From Marixanthomonas sp002364245 (GTDB lineage Bacteria; Bacteroidota; Bacteroidia; Flavobacteriales; Flavobacteriaceae), in contig CAXAZF010000009.1 of the NCBI GenBank assembly GCA_963973455.1, positions 62,001-126,000 on the forward strand: a stretch of 64,000 nucleotides of DNA, in the 5' to 3' direction. The notes beneath the pieces were generated by a model. That model saw nothing but the letters and a program-made list of their open reading frames with translations. It had not been told where the DNA came from and made no database searches. A program made the position numbers and the translations under genes. Below, piece by piece: positions 63,080-64,000 of the stretch (the first letter of the stretch is position 1; every line of letters starts with the position of its first letter).

Positions 63080-63087
63080 TAAATTTG
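63080..63087 (+). promoter_or_regulatory. Promoter -7 motif for the PfkB kinase
   Basis: TAAATTTG is a perfect TAnnTTTG, 23 bases before ATG 63111. The -33 element is not clear. Confidence 0.45.
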
Positions 63088-63110
63088 CACCCTCAATTTA
63101 AAATCCTTTT

Positions 63111-64000
63111 ATGAGCAAACTCGTTATTGTTGGTACTGTGGCCTTCGACGCTATTGAAACTCCATTTGGTAAAACCGATAAAATATTAGGTGGCGCCGCT
63201 ACATATATAGGACTGGCAGCCAGCCAATTTAATGCCGATGGCGCTATTGTTTCAGTTGTAGGTGGTGATTTTCCAGAGAAATATATCGCGATGCTAAAAA
63301 ACAATAATTTAGATGTTTCAGGACTTGAAATTATAAAAGAAGGTAAAACATTCTTTTGGAGCGGTAAGTACCATAACGATATGAATTCTCGTGATACGCT
63401 AGCAACAGAACTGAATGTGCTAGAAAACTTCCAGCCTAAAGTACCAAAAGACTACAAAGACGCTGAAGTAGTGATGTTAGGAAACTTGCATCCGCTCGTC
63501 CAATTGAGTGTAATTGAGCAAATGGATTCGCCAAAATTAATTGTACTTGATACGATGAACTTTTGGATGGATAACGCATTAGCCGAATTAAAACAGGTGA
63601 TTGCCAAAGTAGACGTGATTACCATTAATGATGAAGAAGCCAGACAATTAACCGGGGAATATTCATTAGTTGTGGCAGCTCAAAAAATTAGAGAGATGGG
63701 ACCAAAATATGTGGTGATAAAAAAGGGAGAGCATGGAGCCTTATTGTTTCATGAAGAAGATGTCTTTTTTGCACCAGCATTACCATTAGAAGAAGTTTTT
63801 GATCCTACTGGAGCAGGCGATACTTTTGCAGGTGGATTTACAGGCTATTTAGCAAAAACAGCAGATTATAGTTTTGAGAATATGAAAAACGCCATTATTT
63901 ATGGTTCGGCTTTAGCTTCCTTCTGTGTCGAAAAATTTGGCACGGAACGATTGGAAAGTCTCACAAAAAAAGAAGTACACAGGCGTTTGAAGCAATTTCA
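63111..64000 (+). CDS. PfkB family carbohydrate/nucleoside kinase (3' end beyond window)
   Basis: The reading frame is open from ATG 63111 to the right edge, giving at least 296 residues, close to complete for the family. It begins MSKLVIVGTVAFDAIETPFG, and has GGAATYIGLAASQF and the catalytic DPTGAGDTFAGGFTG, whose Asp is the general base. Substrate (ribose, adenosine or a related sugar) is not decided by the sequence. I would expect purF to follow in flavobacteria; this is recall, not seen. Confidence 0.9.
   Translation, partial: MSKLVIVGTVAFDAIETPFGKTDKILGGAATYIGLAASQFNADGAIVSVVGGDFPEKYIAMLKNNNLDVSGLEIIKEGKTFFWSGKYHNDMNSRDTLATELNVLENFQPKVPKDYKDAEVVMLGNLHPLVQLSVIEQMDSPKLIVLDTMNFWMDNALAELKQVIAKVDVITINDEEARQLTGEYSLVVAAQKIREMGPKYVVIKKGEHGALLFHEEDVFFAPALPLEEVFDPTGAGDTFAGGFTGYLAKTADYSFENMKNAIIYGSALASFCVEKFGTERLESLTKKEVHRRLKQF

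Noticed and set aside
1..64000. tRNA, rRNA, CRISPR arrays or insertion sequences
   Set aside because: No cloverleaf-like gene, conserved rRNA segment, regular repeat-spacer array or transposase with terminal repeats was recognised by reading; a tool-based scan could still find a tRNA that I missed.

Overview
The window looks like the chromosome of a marine-type member of the Flavobacteriaceae (Bacteroidota), with the right end of a prophage at its left edge. The evidence is AT-rich DNA, many short lipoproteins with an S-C lipobox, a complete MoxR/Bat operon, an IPExxxVDY-family protein beside pyk, and a repeated promoter-like motif TAnnTTTG, the -7 element of the Bacteroidota housekeeping sigma factor. 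No tRNA, rRNA, CRISPR array or IS element was seen, and no gap longer than 300 bases lacks a gene.

Bases 1 to about 9640 are the late end of a contractile-tailed prophage, all on the plus strand with many TAATG or ATGA junctions. In order they encode a DUF6046-like protein (cut by the edge), a gpD-like hub, a spike-like protein, a W/gp25-like protein, a LysM-like tail protein, a large receptor-binding fibre that is clearly AT-richer than its neighbours, a J-like baseplate protein, an I-like protein and two unknowns. A cargo segment follows: a membrane-anchored coiled-coil PAS protein, a small membrane protein, a strongly structured and possibly pseudoknotted leader, and a D12-class adenine methylase. 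Two 18-bp direct repeats exactly 22 bp apart lie just beyond the methylase and may be transposase sites at the end of a Mu-like phage.

Bases 9.7-16.4 kb are host genes: gpsA, pheS with a 55-aa membrane gene overlapping its stop codon, a cvpA-like gene, and a SulP transporter with a beta-carbonic anhydrase. Bases 16.4-25.6 kb hold the bat operon on the minus strand (moxR, DUF58, a DUF4381-like gene, batA, batB, batC, batD, batE). Bases 25.7-33.3 kb hold two related lipoproteins, an SDR oxidoreductase, an AlbA_2 protein, an SPFH-GYF protein with a zinc-ribbon partner, a metallophosphatase and an acyl-ACP desaturase. Bases 33.4-37.8 kb hold an ALDH7-type dehydrogenase, 3-hydroxyanthranilate dioxygenase, a CAP-domain lipoprotein, a lipoprotein isoaspartyl peptidase and an ABM-fold protein.

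Bases 38-46 kb carry the alpha-2-macroglobulin/PBP1C pair. Bases 46-53 kb carry an RND efflux operon (adaptor, pump, outer-membrane channel) with a MarR/GbsR-type regulator in front and a TetR-type regulator behind. Bases 53-64 kb hold a YCII lipoprotein, CYTH protein, nucleotide-sugar-epimerase-like protein, dinB, an SH3 lipoprotein, pyk, an IPExxxVDY gene, rnc, fabF and acpP. Divergently from acpP run purN and a viroplasmin-RNase H gene, followed by a frameshifted secreted-protein gene and a PfkB-family kinase cut by the right edge.

The least explained features are the structured RNA in front of the phage methylase, the PAS protein beside it, and a perfect 12-bp hairpin that ends one base before the 3-hydroxyanthranilate dioxygenase start codon.
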